A DNA stretch of 64,000 nt from Mortierella alpina. Taxonomy: Eukaryota; Mortierellomycota; Mortierellomycetes; Mortierellales; Mortierellaceae. This document shows positions 10,342 through 22,006 of the stretch, in pieces; the stretch's first letter is position 1; each line of letters begins with the position of its first letter. The notes beneath the pieces were generated by a model. It saw nothing but the letters and a program-made list of their open reading frames with translations, was not told the origin of the DNA and searched no databases. The stretch is from NCBI GenBank assembly GCA_029449245.1, contig JANATF010000012.1:806001-870000 (forward strand), given 5' to 3'. A program made the translations under genes and the position numbers.

Positions 10342-12237
10342 TCACTTACTCTCATCATCGTCTTGAGGAGGCTTGGGTGCACCACCAGCACCGGGCATAC
10401 CACCCATGTTGCCCATCAATCCACGAGCACTAATCATGAAGGGTACAGTAGAAACCAGTTAGGTCGTTTGCCACCACCCACCACAAACTCCTTCTTTACA
10501 GAAAAACAAGCAACCAAGACCAGTGAACACTTACGCCTCGGCGATTTCAGGATCCCTCATCATCTCGTCAATGTTGGGGCGCTCACCACCAGCCATCATG
10601 CGCTGAGCCATCTGCTGCATCGCAGGGTTGCTCATCAACGAGTTCAGGGCTCCAGACTGCATCATTTGTTGCGCCATGTTCATCAAGGCAGGGTTGTTCA
10701 TCAAACCGGCCAAGTCGGGCATGCCACCAGCACCACCACCTAGAGCGCTCAAGTCAGGGAAACCAGGAGGAAGACCTCCTGCTCCTGCTCCTGCGCCAGC
10801 GCCAGCTCCAGCTCCTCCGCGGGCAGAGGGGGCCACTTCGTTGTCACGGGCCTTGGTGCGTGCTGTGGCGAGAGAGCTCTTCATCGTGGCATTGTTGGGC
10901 TCAAGGGTCAAGCCCTTCTCGTAAGCTGTAACAGCTTCCTTGTACTTGCCGACAGAGAAGTATGCGTGGCCAAGACGGCTGTAAGCCTTGCTGTAGGATG
11001 GGTCAACTTCAGCAGCCTTGAGCGAATCAGTGATAGCGTTTTGGTGGTCACCCATTTGGCTGTATGCGGCGGCACTATAGGATAGCCAAAAAAAAGTGCG
11101 GGGAAGCGCACTGGGTCAGAAGGTATCTAAGAGAGTACATTGCCATCTTAGTCATCGTGTTCTATCTCCTTACCGGTTAGCGTAGTAGACTGCGTTCTTG
11201 GGGTTAAGAACAATGGCTTCGCCGTAAAGACGGATGGCCTCAGCATAGTCCTTCTCATTTACCTTGCGGTTGCCTATATGATATTTGCAGGGAAAAAAAT
11301 GAAAACCACGTCAGAACTTTTGTTCTCTTAAGTGTCAATCGGCAGGCTGAATCGACCGAATCGGTCCAGGAATAATAATGTCATCCCTTTGCGCTAAACA
11401 GTCGAAACGCATACCTGCAACCTTCAGCTCTTCAGCATTCTTCTTTTCCTCGTCAGTGGGCTCCGAGGAAATGGGGGTCGATTTGGCAGCAGGGACAGAT
11501 GTGGAGGAGGCTGAGGCAGCGGCGGCGCTCTAACAAGGCAGCAGTGTGAATGCAAATCCAATTAGTTATGAGTGTCATATCCACGACGACGTCGAAACAC
11601 GCGCGTCACTCTTCTTGGCCGCAGGATGCATAACAGAGATCCTCCAGCCAAAGTACTCCATGACATGGTTCCTGGGTCGTTCGTGGTTGCAACGGCGCCG
11701 GTTTCCAGTTAAGCAGTATATCATGGTCAACCATCCGATCGTCCTGGGACTTCATGGGTATCGCGCCCTATCGTTCCGGTTAACCCATGTCATTCCTTCA
11801 GGGCTTGCTTTCCTGAGTTCCAGCAGTACGACCAGAAACTGTGCACTGTACGTAGTTGTGTACCTTGTTTCCAAGCTTCTTCTGGGCATTGACAAACACA
11901 TCAAAGATGGAGACCAAGGTGGCGGGCTTGGTGCTGTAAGTTTGAGCTTGAACAGAATCGTTCAAGTCGACTCCAAAGGCCTCTCCAATGCACTGAATGG
12001 CGACTACACGCAGCGATGAGATGAAGGAAACGAGAAAGGCGCAAAGTTAGCTCCGGGGATTCAACCTTGCGATCGACTTGGCAGCGTCGTTGCGGGTCTG
12101 GCAGGCTCTGGTCTATAGTCTAGTCCAGTACCTTCAACACCCTCCGAGTCATCTGGCTTGATGGTGCCGTTGTTGAGCGAGGCCTGGAGGAACTCGAGGA
12201 TAGAGAACACGAGGTGCTTCTGCTTGTCGTCTGCCAT
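10342..12237 (-). CDS. SGT2: Sgt2/SGTA small glutamine-rich TPR co-chaperone
   Basis: Exons 12237-12132, 12003-11864, 11529-11415, 11273-11174, 11074-10535 and 10429-10342 (362 aa). In the family, Sgt2 captures tail-anchored membrane proteins after ribosomal release and passes them to the GET machinery, while binding Hsp70/Hsp90 through its TPR. Residues 1-70 match the N-terminal homodimerisation/Get4-5 binding domain. Residues ~113-225 are three TPR repeats (e.g. AIRLYGEAIVLNPKN and KAYSRLGHAYFSVGKY). The C-terminal third is Gly/Met/Asn/Gln-rich with repeated NPALMNMAQQMMQ-like units, the client-binding region. It ends in an acidic DDDESK. An Ala/Ser-rich linker joins the first two parts. 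All exon phases agree. Confidence 0.94.
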
Positions 12238-12397
12238 AGTGCTGATGCGTGCGTTGAGCTGAGGAGTGGTGATGGGTGATGGAAAAAAAAAGGAACCCTG
12301 TGGAAGTATGCGACGCCTTTCGAAAGTTGGAAAGATAACGTGACCTTTATGGCAAAAAAAAAAAAAGTTGGAAAAAAAAAGAAAAAAGTATAACAGG

Positions 12398-15302
12398 CTA
12401 CATGAGTGTTCTGGTCAGGGTCGCCAGAGTCTGTTCCAGGGGGTATCGTGGCCCCAGGGTGAGGCGGAGATCAAGGGTATCCGTCTGCATGCATACCAGA
12501 CGCTTAAATAGTACAGAGCAAGGTGTCAGGTCCTTTCGCGTGTAGCCCGTCAAAATGGCCAGGTCCTCGTTCCAGTCTTGTCCATATGCACACATTGCAA
12601 TCCACATAGCCTAAAGGACACGTTTGATGACGAAATATCAGTCCATGTGCACCTCAGTAGTCAAGCAGTGCTTTACGATCTAGACGAAACCTACCGAAGC
12701 TGCAACTTGAGACGTGTTGAAGTCCAGAAACTCGTGCGAGATGAGACTGAGATCGCACAGGAACTATCGAAATCATGAAGCGGCGCAGGTTTGGTCAGAG
12801 TTCATCGGAACAAGATAATCAATGCGGCTCTGAATATTCCATCCACTGACAAGTTATCTCGGTGAAGTTCACATACATCAATGATCAGCATCACGTCAGG
12901 GTGGTCAGGAATAGCCCTCTTGAAATAGTCTGAGAACCCTGTTGCACTGGCCACTAGAACTTCAAACTTGAGGGTCACTAAGATCGCAAGTTCCGTGCTA
13001 GCAATCTCCTTGGTCGAGTAAAGATCGCAGAGACTGCACAGGTCCTGCGTGCTGAATTTGATTGTGTTTTCCTCCAGTTTTCTGCGAGAAGAAATAAAAG
13101 TCGTCAATGACTATTCAGAGACGAATCGACGCGCACAGGGCAATGGCACGAGGCCATAGCTCACATACCCAGCAATCATGAGTGCGCACATCCCGACGCA
13201 CTGTAGCTTCTCTAAAGGCACCTCCTCAAGAGTCCGTGCCGTAATGTATCGATCCAGCAAGTTCACTGGGACCAGGAGAGAGGAGCGAGGTTGATGTTAG
13301 GCAAATTCAATCAACAACGAAACAGGCTAGCAAATGATCCAGAGAACAAGAAAACTTACCGGCAGCATGAAGAGTCACGGGCTGAAAGCGAAAGTAGCCG
13401 TAGCACAGCTCCATCAACCACTGAACCAGTACTGAGCGGTTGAATGCAAAGTCTGACGGGGGTTTCATATACATATATCGGTCATATCGTCCTTCAATCT
13501 CATGCAGGTAATTGAGGGTATCCTGTGCATATTCCTCCCAGTACGTTTGGCTCATCGGGAATGGGTTCACGACGTGCAGCCGTTGGCGTGTCAAAGCTAT
13601 ATGTCGCCACAGACCAAGTAGCAGGTCGCATTAGTACGTACACGTACATAAGTTGACGCAGCGGCGTGTGTTACACAGAAAACTTAAAGTTGCACGCGAC
13701 AAGATGTAGCCCTTCGCTGTTCTCACCTTTTCTCGGCTGTCGTGTCATCAAAGGGCCCAGTGGTTCCCGCATCACCACGGGTTCTAATGGCTGTGCTTTT
13801 ATCGAAACATCTATGGACAGTAGTTCAGGCGCCAAATTCGAAGGCTAGAGGTTGTAATGCCAGTCAAAAGTAGTGGATCAATATAAACATCAGAAAACCT
13901 GATTATCCAATCCATAGGGCCATAGCACGTAACACAACACACACTAGCACGCCCTAGTCAGAGGAGGAGGGGGGCGCCATCTCGAAGACAAAACAACAAT
14001 TGAAATTCACTCGTGGTCGTTGGAAGTGGGAGTTGGATGGCGGTGTCAAGTCAGCAAGACGCGTCAACAAAGCGCGGAGGGAAGAGGGAAGAGGGGGTAG
14101 TTGAGGGAAAAGCAAAAAGGGGCAGATAATCTACCATGCACTGGCGATCCATCCGCACATCTTGGAGGCTCAATAGTGATATCAAAAGAACCTGCTGGTG
14201 CGGTCGTCAGCAGGCAGGAGGAGGAGGCACTTACCATAGCTTCTGTAGCCATCCTGCTAGGGGTCATGATCTCTGACAAAGGTGTCCTCCTAGGTCTTGG
14301 TTTCCTTGGGGTCTGAGGCACAAGCGTGTTTTCTGAATCCAGGGTGTTTTCTGAATCTGTCTCCATCACAGTATCGTCACTCTCGCTGAAAACATCCTCC
14401 GTTGGGTCTTCATGGTGGCTCGGTAGGTTTGAATTTTCTGTTGGCGACCCATCTCCAAGCTTCATATCCATAAAGCCCGTGATATTAGTGGAGCTTTTGC
14501 GCAACAGTGGGGGTCGAACGCCTTCACTCAAGCTTACTGTTCTAAACTGTCGGCCTGCCGCGCCTCGAAGGTCAACTCTCGATCTCTTGTTGCTGTCAAC
14601 AGCCGGTGGATCGTCAGAGCATGGCGACCAGAATTCGTGCCGTTGGCTGAAGGGCTGCTCCTGTGACGAATTTTCGCCCTGCAGAGATGCTTCCTCTAGA
14701 TCGGTCAATTCGCCAATGGTATCGCGGGTATGGAGTAGCGCACGCTGCCGCCCAGGTACGAATGGTGGCTTTACTGCAGACATTGAACGTGGGCGTTGAC
14801 GCTGAGCCATCGTCTGAGAGCGGGGCCGTGGCCGAGCAGAGGGAGACTCTGCTGCTCTTCGCTTGGGAATCTCTTCCCGTGTCGACAGAGAGATTGTGGA
14901 CTCGGACATGGATTGTTGACGATACCGTTCGTCGTCGTCAAAGATCTCTGGTATGGCGCGGTAGGAAGGTGGTGGGGTGAAACAGCCGCGCGAAGTGGTG
15001 GTTAACCCTGAACTAATGCCAAATGCTAGGATAGCACTATTCTTTCCTCGGAGCATCGACGGGAGGTATTGCTGCTGAGGTGTGGCCACCTGTGACCCAA
15101 CAGTCGATGTGGACCCATTGGTGACGGTGTCTGAAGATGTGGGCGAAGGTGAGGTGATGCTTTCAGGAGGGGAGCGCATCTGAAGAGCACCCATGGGAGG
15201 CTCATTGGGGACTTTTGTGACCATGCCGGTGCTCAGCAGGGTGGAAGAGGACGAGGAGATGTGGGCGATGTTGAATGTGGAGGCATCAATGGTTGAGTCC
15301 AT
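12398..15302 (-). CDS. Cyclin-box protein, A/B-type (mitotic-like) cyclin
   Basis: Preferred model: exons 15302-14235, 13844-13727, 13596-13360, 13265-13169, 13081-12877, 12763-12695 and 12610-12398 (668 aa). The first ~395 residues are Ser/Thr/Pro/Arg-rich and contain a destruction-box-like RTPLSEI (RxxLxxI), as expected for APC/C-degraded cyclins. The cyclin box follows: YWEEYAQDTLNYLHEIE, WLMELCYGYFRF, VNLLDRYI, MIAGKLEE, then a C-terminal cyclin fold with FLDFNTSQVAASAMWIAM. It should activate a Cdc28/Cdk1-type kinase. Splicing around 14135-14235 and 13810-13844 is uncertain. An alternative keeps the frame open to 14135 and enters the next exon at 13810, also in phase. The remaining exons are firm. 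It has a long GA-rich upstream region. Confidence 0.82.
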
Positions 15303-15693
15303 GATGGGGCAGGGAAGGGACCTTCAGCAGTCAGCTGGGTTGTCGAGGGCAAATCGGATGGATAATACGTAAGGCAAGGCGTATGTGTATGTGTCCAGCG
15401 TAAGTGTTTGTCCTTCTCCTTGCTCGCAACAAAAGGGGAGGCAAGGACGACAGTGCAGGACAACGGGAAAGTCCAAATCGTTATCAAGGAAGGGGCCCAG
15501 TGTAGGATTAGGGTTGAGGGACGACAGGAAGATGGACTGACGGCTGCTGCTGCTGCTGCTGCTGCTGCTGCCTGTGCCTCTGCTACTGCTACTGGCCGCA
15601 CTTGGAGGAGAAGAGGAGGAGGAGGAGTAGGGAAAAGAGAGAAGAGAAAAAGGGAACGGCGAGAATCAAGGATAAAAGAGACACGAATAGGGC

Positions 15694-15724
<31 letters not shown>

Positions 15725-17427
15725 CCAACAACAGCAGAGAGATACAATACAGAGAGACACACAGAGAGTCAGGCAGAGACAGGGCAGAGAGACAGGCAGA
15801 GAGACAGGGCAGAGCTACAGAAGAGAGAGAAGAGGGGTCTGTCTACTCAAAGAGGGGCCAAGAGAGGCGACAATCGGTTGGTTGGCTGGCCTGGCCTGGT
15901 TTCGTTTGGGTTGCGTTTGGGTTGGGTGTTTTTGATCGGGTACAATTGAGCCCTTCCTTGAGCGAGGTTCTATTCGCAGACGAGGAATCAACAGAGACGG
16001 TGGCAACGAGAGATACAAGGGCTAGTGCGTATCGTGGGAGTGGCAGAATGCACAAGCCTGTAGCACGCAGTCGAAGTCGAGAGGGGTTGAATGTTGGAAT
16101 CAAAATGACTCCGAGACTGATGTTTGATTTTGGGGGGTGAATGAATAAGCAATGAAAGACGAGAAAAAAAAAGGAAAAAGCGGTGCCCTGAACGACTGCA
16201 ATGTGTGGATGAAAAACATAAAACGGTGGATGACCAGAAAATAGAACACAGGGTGGGGTATAGATCTGTCTCTCCTTCGGCGGGCACAGCGAGATGCAGT
16301 CGCAATGGTGGAGGCGAGTCCGAGGGTGAAAGAGCGAAGAGGGGCTAATGCTGACGGCGAACAGGGTGCTGAATGTGGACTGTGAAAGAGTCTCTTGCTG
16401 GCCAAGGGGGTTCAGGAGCGTGTGCACCTCCACTCGAACCAAAACGACGAGGAAAAAAAGAAAAACAACCTGGAGGGCCAAGTCAAAAGTCAAATCGCCT
16501 TCCTTGACGTCTTGGACCCGCAACATAATAAAAGTCACTTTTCCCTGTCTCAGAGAGTGGCGGTGGATCAGAGTTCAAGACCGTGTACCGCGAACAGTGT
16601 GGAGCATGCAGAGAAATGGTCTGCAGCTCCAGCGCTCGACTTGCCGGATCAAAGGTCCTGCCCGCGATGCGGCTCAAAAGCTGCAATGGGCCAGAGACAC
16701 AGTGTCGTCGATTGCGAAGATCCGTTTTTTTTAGGGAATGAAGTGCGATTGTCCTTGAACAGGGGACCACATCATGCCTAGACGCTTTCAGAGCTCTTAC
16801 CAATCATCTTATGAAAGATACAGACCAAGTGGTGCGGATACACGCTCGCTTCGTTATCCATATCCATGGGTTCTCTCCCCTGTGTTCTCATGGCGAAACT
16901 CATCCGTGGGTGAAAGGCATCCTTGCGCTCAGGCCCACTCGCTCGCGAAGACGAGCGTCACATGCCATAAAACTTATTTCTCGCGTAGCGCCACCAACAG
17001 CCTCCACCTCGATGCTTGAGCCGAAATGATATCTGCCATGGGAGATATGGCCCGCTTCCCATGAGGGCGAGAGGCGTAGCATGCACCCCCTACTGACGGG
17101 AAGCAGTAGAATGCGGTTGCTGAGTTGGGCTGTTGTGAGATCTTTCGTCCTCACAAATCGGCGATAAACTGCAGCCAAAGGGATTCAGCGGCACCGTGTC
17201 TTTCTCTACATTCCTCTCAAACCGAGCTTTCCTGCGACAGCCTTTTTTCCTTTTTCATATTCCATGGACGGACTTTTCATTCTTCATCTCTGCCTACTTC
17301 TTCTTGCCTCTGTTTGAACAACGCCTATCTTTTCCACCATTCTGCATCTCGCCTCGCCTGTTCTCTTTTGACCTTGTTTCCCTTTGTATATACGACTTGG
17401 TTGAAAAAATAGTAGACATAGTCGTTG
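15303..17427. other. Long intergenic region, cyclin (-) / small membrane protein (+)
   Basis: About 2.1 kb without a convincing gene. From 15600 to 15850 the plus strand is GA-rich, with an AG microsatellite near 15690-15720, i.e. CT-rich in the cyclin leader direction. From about 17195 to 17400 the plus strand is CT-rich, matching a leader for the gene at 17428. Open frames of 60-230 codons cross the middle on both strands, but they overlap each other, lack motifs and look like noise. An uncharacterised noncoding transcript cannot be excluded. Confidence 0.5.
15544..15570 (+). repeat. (CTG)9 trinucleotide repeat
   Basis: Nine perfect CTG units in the upstream region of the cyclin gene; on the gene's coding strand this reads CAG. 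It is outside any coding model. Confidence 0.95.
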
Positions 17428-17910
17428 ATGAGTACACCAACCGCAACCCCCAGCACTGTTCTACAAAGTCGCTCACTATCCATTCAAATGCCCACATACA
17501 CCTCACAACCGAGCCCAAGCTCCATCATCGGTCAAAAGTCCGATCCAGTCATCACTATCGTCGCAATAGTCTGCTGTATTGGCCTTCTTGGCTTTGGCAT
17601 CGGCTACCTTCGACTGAGACAGATGAGACGAACAAAATGCCCCTCACCCAACGCACCACCACTAACAGCAACAGCCGCCCACCGTGATCTTGATGTCGAA
17701 GCCAATAGATCGGGAGCATGTTCCTCTCAACAGCCTGGCAAGCTAAATCCATCCCAGTGCCATCTCACACTTCCGCTCTACATGTCACCCACGACAGAGT
17801 CTCCCGATACGAGCGTACAACATCCATCGCCTCTTCCCATAGGGACCCCTCCAGCCTATGAAGAGCTAGATCGGCAAAGACCGGTACCATCATATCAATC
17901 ACAATCATGA
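17428..17910 (+). CDS. Small single-pass membrane protein with PPxY tail
   Basis: Single-exon 160-aa protein; I do not recognise a family. Residues 1-40 are Ser/Thr/Pro-rich. Residues 41-60 form one hydrophobic segment (VITIVAIVCCIGLLGFGIGY), followed at once by basic LRLRQMRR, which by the positive-inside rule puts the N-terminus outside and the tail in the cytosol. There is no cleavable signal peptide, so it would be type III or signal-anchored. The tail carries PPAY at 141-144, a PPxY motif of the type bound by WW domains of Rsp5/Nedd4 ubiquitin ligases; a role as ligase adaptor or as a turnover target is inference. The start is supported by a CT-rich leader directly upstream. It could be the last exon of a longer gene, but no upstream exon was found. 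Confidence 0.6.
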   Translation: MSTPTATPSTVLQSRSLSIQMPTYTSQPSPSSIIGQKSDPVITIVAIVCCIGLLGFGIGYLRLRQMRRTKCPSPNAPPLTATAAHRDLDVEANRSGACSSQQPGKLNPSQCHLTLPLYMSPTTESPDTSVQHPSPLPIGTPPAYEELDRQRPVPSYQSQS

Positions 17911-18424
17911 GAATGCCTGCCTATTCAGCATTGTAGTTTGGAACGGTATGTCGTTCAAGAGCGCACATTTTTTTTCCAACGCCAAGACAGACAGGCGGTA
18001 CCTGAACGGCAAAATAAAAAAAATAAAAGTCAATGCAAAAGCCTTGGGACGGGATATCGGATACGCCGAGGATAAAATCGCTCCTGTAAACTATCCGCCT
18101 CTGGGCTGTCGGCCATCACATTCTTCCGTGGGCATCGCAGGAAATCTTCACGTCAAGAGCGCATGCACAAATGGGTACAGTAAAAAAAATGAAGACTGGA
18201 TATAGTGGTACATCCATTTATGCATGGGTCTATCGTATTATCTGTCTCTTGCATGTGGTTTCGAGTCGCGCATCCAAGCTTATTGTTCATCCGGCAACTG
18301 TATCGTTCATAAAAGCAAAAGGGATTGTTAGCATCTGCAGAGTACGGCCAGGAACAGAGAAGAGAGAGCGAGAGCGAGAGCGAGATAGAGAGAGAGAGAG
18401 TGAACGAGAGAGCAACTTTGAATA
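17911..18424. other. Convergent 3' intergenic region
   Basis: This lies between the stop of the small membrane-protein gene and the stop of VPS1. It is A-rich in places. From about 18355 to 18410 the plus strand is an AG/CGAG microsatellite ending a few bases before the VPS1 stop. No gene seen. Confidence 0.5.
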
Positions 18425-21400
18425 CTAACCAGTGCCAACAATCTCATCAGCCTTTCGCAGAGCCTCAATCATCTTTTTACACTCCTTGCGGCGATTCTGA
18501 GTGAACTCGCTCTCCTTCATGAGCTCATCCAAGACCTCAGTCTTGTACAGCTCGTGGAGCAATTCGCGCTGCAGTTCCTCCTTGGCAGTGTTGACAAGGT
18601 TGAACATGATGGCTTTAGGAACGGTGTCGATCACGGTGCGCTTCACAATGTTGAAATAGGACGAGATGAGCAGCTTAATGACCTCGGTTTCAGTCTGCTC
18701 GCGCTCCGACAAGTGTCCAGAGGCCTTCAAAACCGCTGGTGGGGCCTCCATCACGCTGGCGCGTTTCTTTTTGCCAGAGAAAAAGCTTCCAAAGAAGCCA
18801 TTGTTGTTGGGCTCGGGCTCAAGGCTTGGAGGTAAATTGGTCAATGCTGCGTTGCGATTCTTGGGATCAATCGGTTGGGGGTTCTTGGCTTGGTTCGCAC
18901 GGTCATGAATAACGGCCATAGCCTTGTGACCATTCAGGAAATCGGGATGGCCAGTGTTGAGGTAGCAAGACTCCATACTATTCCAAACAGGATATGGGTA
19001 AGAGTCATTTCGCTACACAAGGACCGAAGGACAATTGTTGAAATCGAAGTCAAGATAGAGCGCCGGTTACCTAATCAAGTCCTGAACGAGTTTGTTGGTT
19101 GGGTTCAGCTGCTTGCGGAAATAGTTGATGACAACCTGATAGAAGCGATCCTTGAGCTGCGGGAAGCGCTTGAATAGCTATATATGGTGAAAAGTAAGCC
19201 TTTGTTAGGCCATAGCCATGACAGGCGAGAATGGCATTTTAGAAAAGTTCAACTGTATCTTTCCAAACTGTACCTGCTTGGACAAAAGTTGGGACAGGAT
19301 GCGAACAAGTTCATCAAAGACCATGTTGACACAGCGCAAACTAGGGTCCTCTAGGCGTTTGATCTGTTGCTTGATGATGACTTCGAAAGCTGTTGCGCCG
19401 ACAAAGAGTGCAGGCGATGAACCCTATGACATGCATTATAGAAGCCGTTCCTTAGTGAGTATATGATACTCGGTGACATATTTTCTACTTTTTGCACACT
19501 TTGAAAACCTCCACATACCGAAGAGTTGTAAAGAATGGTGCGAATGTCGACGTCCTTGACCTGATCAAAAGGATCCAAAGATTTCACACCATTCGCATAG
19601 AGCTCATGGAACACAAAGCTGATGCGGGCACCTCCTGACAGCTCAAACGACGACAGATCCGTAGAGTTACCGTCGATGATGGTGCGGAACTCTGTGCAGA
19701 ACTCGGTGATGATATTGAGCACGATGTTGGCTTGTCCTGCTCCCTCCATCACTCCATCTCCAAGAGTAGCGAGTTCTGCCTCATATTTGGCGAGAGCCGC
19801 CTGGATCTTTGCCTTAATTTCTGGCAAGGTATTGCGGATGTGGTACATCAGAATCTAGTGGTATTCAATATGAATGTACTTAGTCAAAAGCGAAATCGTA
19901 CGACTGTTGGACATGTTGAGGTTTGTTGCCACCATGCGCATGACTTTACCATATTCAGTTTCCTCGCCAAGTACGGAGTTCCACAGTACTGTGCTTTGCT
20001 TTTGTATGCCACATGGTTGTCAAAGAAAGCGCGTTCGCCCTCCAATGACCGACTGATCGACTTCTTGGTATCAATATCACGCTGTCCGCGATTAACAACG
20101 GGAACATATCCAAGACGAAGAGGAATGACGCGTCCAGCCAGGATATCCACGACGTCCGTTCCAGAATCCCTGAAGAGATGAGCATCCATATAAACGTCAG
20201 AGGCATAGCTACGGTACATATACCAACATGTTAAATTATCCCTTGAACAAACGGCTCCCTTACATCAAATCAATTTTGGTCAACACTCCAATGGTTCTGG
20301 CTCCCTCTGGATCGACATCACGGGCCAAGCGCAATCCGTCCGAGTTGGCGAGATCGACATTAGCGGCTGTAACAGCCAGGATGATAGAGTTGGGCTTGGT
20401 GATATACTTGACAATCATGTCCCTGATCTGCTTCTCAATGTCCTTGGGCTGATCTCCCACTGGAAGCTATTGTGTAGTGGCGCAAAAATACTTGGTTATT
20501 ATAGAACTAGCAGCGCAATGCGCCATGGCGAGAAAGTTGGTTCAAAAGCGGTCCTCTGTTTTTACCTTTGTTAATCCTGGCAAGTCAACAAGGGTCAGGG
20601 TCAAGACATGAGGAGAGTAGATTCGGAGGTTGATAGGCAAAGGGGAGATTCCTGAAAACGAGCATTGTGCAACGAGACATGAATTAGATAACCTAGGCCA
20701 AGTAGCCAGACAGCATATGCAGACACGTCGTGGCTCGTGTCAACTGAAAAAGCACGTTACATACCGGCATTCTTTCCTGTCTTGGCCTCTGTGTCACGGA
20801 CGATCTCTTCGCGGATGAGGTTAAAGTCCGTGTATTTGACACCGGGCTGGTGCAAAAACTCGCCCCACTCTTCGGGCTCTTTAGGCTCTTTGCTGTCCTC
20901 GCTTTCCTTTGCACCTATTAGACGGTTGAATTGTGAGCGGTTAGATCCTGACATCTCTAGATCTTCAAGTCAGGATATCCCCTATTTTTCACGATAGTCT
21001 CAGCCAACGGATGGCTTTATGTTGACACTGCGATCAAAAGCGCACGCCACATGCAGGGTCACATGGATCCAGGCACAGCGATCCGCTGTTCTCCTCCCGT
21101 TCCACTGTCAGACATCCAATAGAGCAATGGCAACTACAGCAGCAACAGAAAACTTGCCTTCTTCTTTGTCCCCAGCCTCTGCGACGGGATTTGTAGAAGG
21201 TCTGTTGATTAGTTGGAGGACCTAAAATCGATATTTGCGGAATGGGAATACGGTGGCAGGGAGAGAAAGAAGGAGGCGTGCTGGTTAGTCGACTGGCTTT
21301 CAAGATATGGGTACGTCAAAGAACTGAGCAAGGCGGAGTGCTGGGTTACCAGTGGACGACGAGTCACGATGCCAGAGCCGCGGGGCAAAAAGTCGCGTCC

Positions 21401-21544
21401 GACAATGTTTTCGAGAACGGAGCTCTTTCCAGAGGATTGAGAGCCAATGACGACGATTTGAGGCAGGTCAACGGGGTTGTGTACACCGACGGTTGAGAAG
21501 GCATCCTGCAGTTTGTTGATGGTCCTGATGAGCGTTGCATCCAT
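18425..21544 (-). CDS. VPS1: Dynamin-related GTPase Vps1
   Basis: Ten exons: 21544-21350, 21221-21158, 20914-20765, 20651-20566, 20466-20264, 20169-19950, 19854-19519, 19423-19274, 19177-19071 and 18977-18425 (687 aa, the usual Vps1 length). This large GTPase self-assembles to drive membrane scission in Golgi-to-vacuole/endosome traffic, peroxisome division and endocytosis. GTPase motifs: GSQSSGKSS at 34-42, DLPG at 159-162, TKID at 228-231. The middle domain and a C-terminal GTPase effector domain follow; there is no PH or proline-rich domain, as expected for Vps1. A Lys/Glu-rich insert ([20 protein letters not shown]) lies in the GTPase domain, as in fungal Vps1. Intron 2 (21157-20915, 243 nt) begins with GC in the context AAG|GCAAGT. 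The other introns are GT-AG. Confidence 0.95.
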
Positions 21545-22006
21545 GGCTGAGACCTGAAAACGAAGTTGTTGCTATGTGTTGTGTGCGTGCTTGGATGGAT
21601 GATGAAAGGCTGCGTTGTGGTTTGAAGGCGACGGCGCAGTAAAGACGGAGTGGATGGATGGATAGATGAATGGATGGATGAGATGGCGAGAAGGGGATTG
21701 GAGGAAAGAGATGAAGAGAGGAGGAGAAAAGAAAGAAAGAGAAGAAAAAAGTAAAAGAAGTGTGAGGAGTCAAAGTCGACTAGTTGAGTGAGGAGGCCCT
21801 TCTCGTTTAGGTTTTTTTTCCCTGCTGTCCTGTTCCTCCACGCAGTGCCAAGCCAACCAGATGGTCGTCCATCTTTATCACACAAGACCCTTGTCTTTGA
21901 TCGCAAGTGCTGCTCTCACCCCCTTATCCCTCCCTCGTTATCCTCTTCTTGGCCTCTTGCAACACCCTCAGCCGCCTTTCGTCCTCCTTCAATCTCAGCA
22001 GGAGGA
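21545..22006. promoter_or_regulatory. Divergent promoter region, VPS1 (-) / GT49 (+)
   Basis: From 21645 to 21775 the plus strand is GA-rich with imperfect GGAT repeats near 21650-21680 (pyrimidine-rich for VPS1). From 21815 to 21995 the plus strand is CT-rich ahead of the glycosyltransferase start. No other gene seen. Confidence 0.5.

Noticed and set aside
14192-14234. Possible 43-nt intron in the cyclin gene after the GTAAGT donor
   Set aside because: Shorter than any other intron in the window; the resulting downstream frame is hydrophobic and not protein-like. A longer intron from the same donor fits better.
15843-16538. 231-codon minus-strand open frame upstream of the cyclin gene
   Set aside because: It has no recognisable domain, overlaps other open frames on both strands, and its composition is like the surrounding noncoding sequence.
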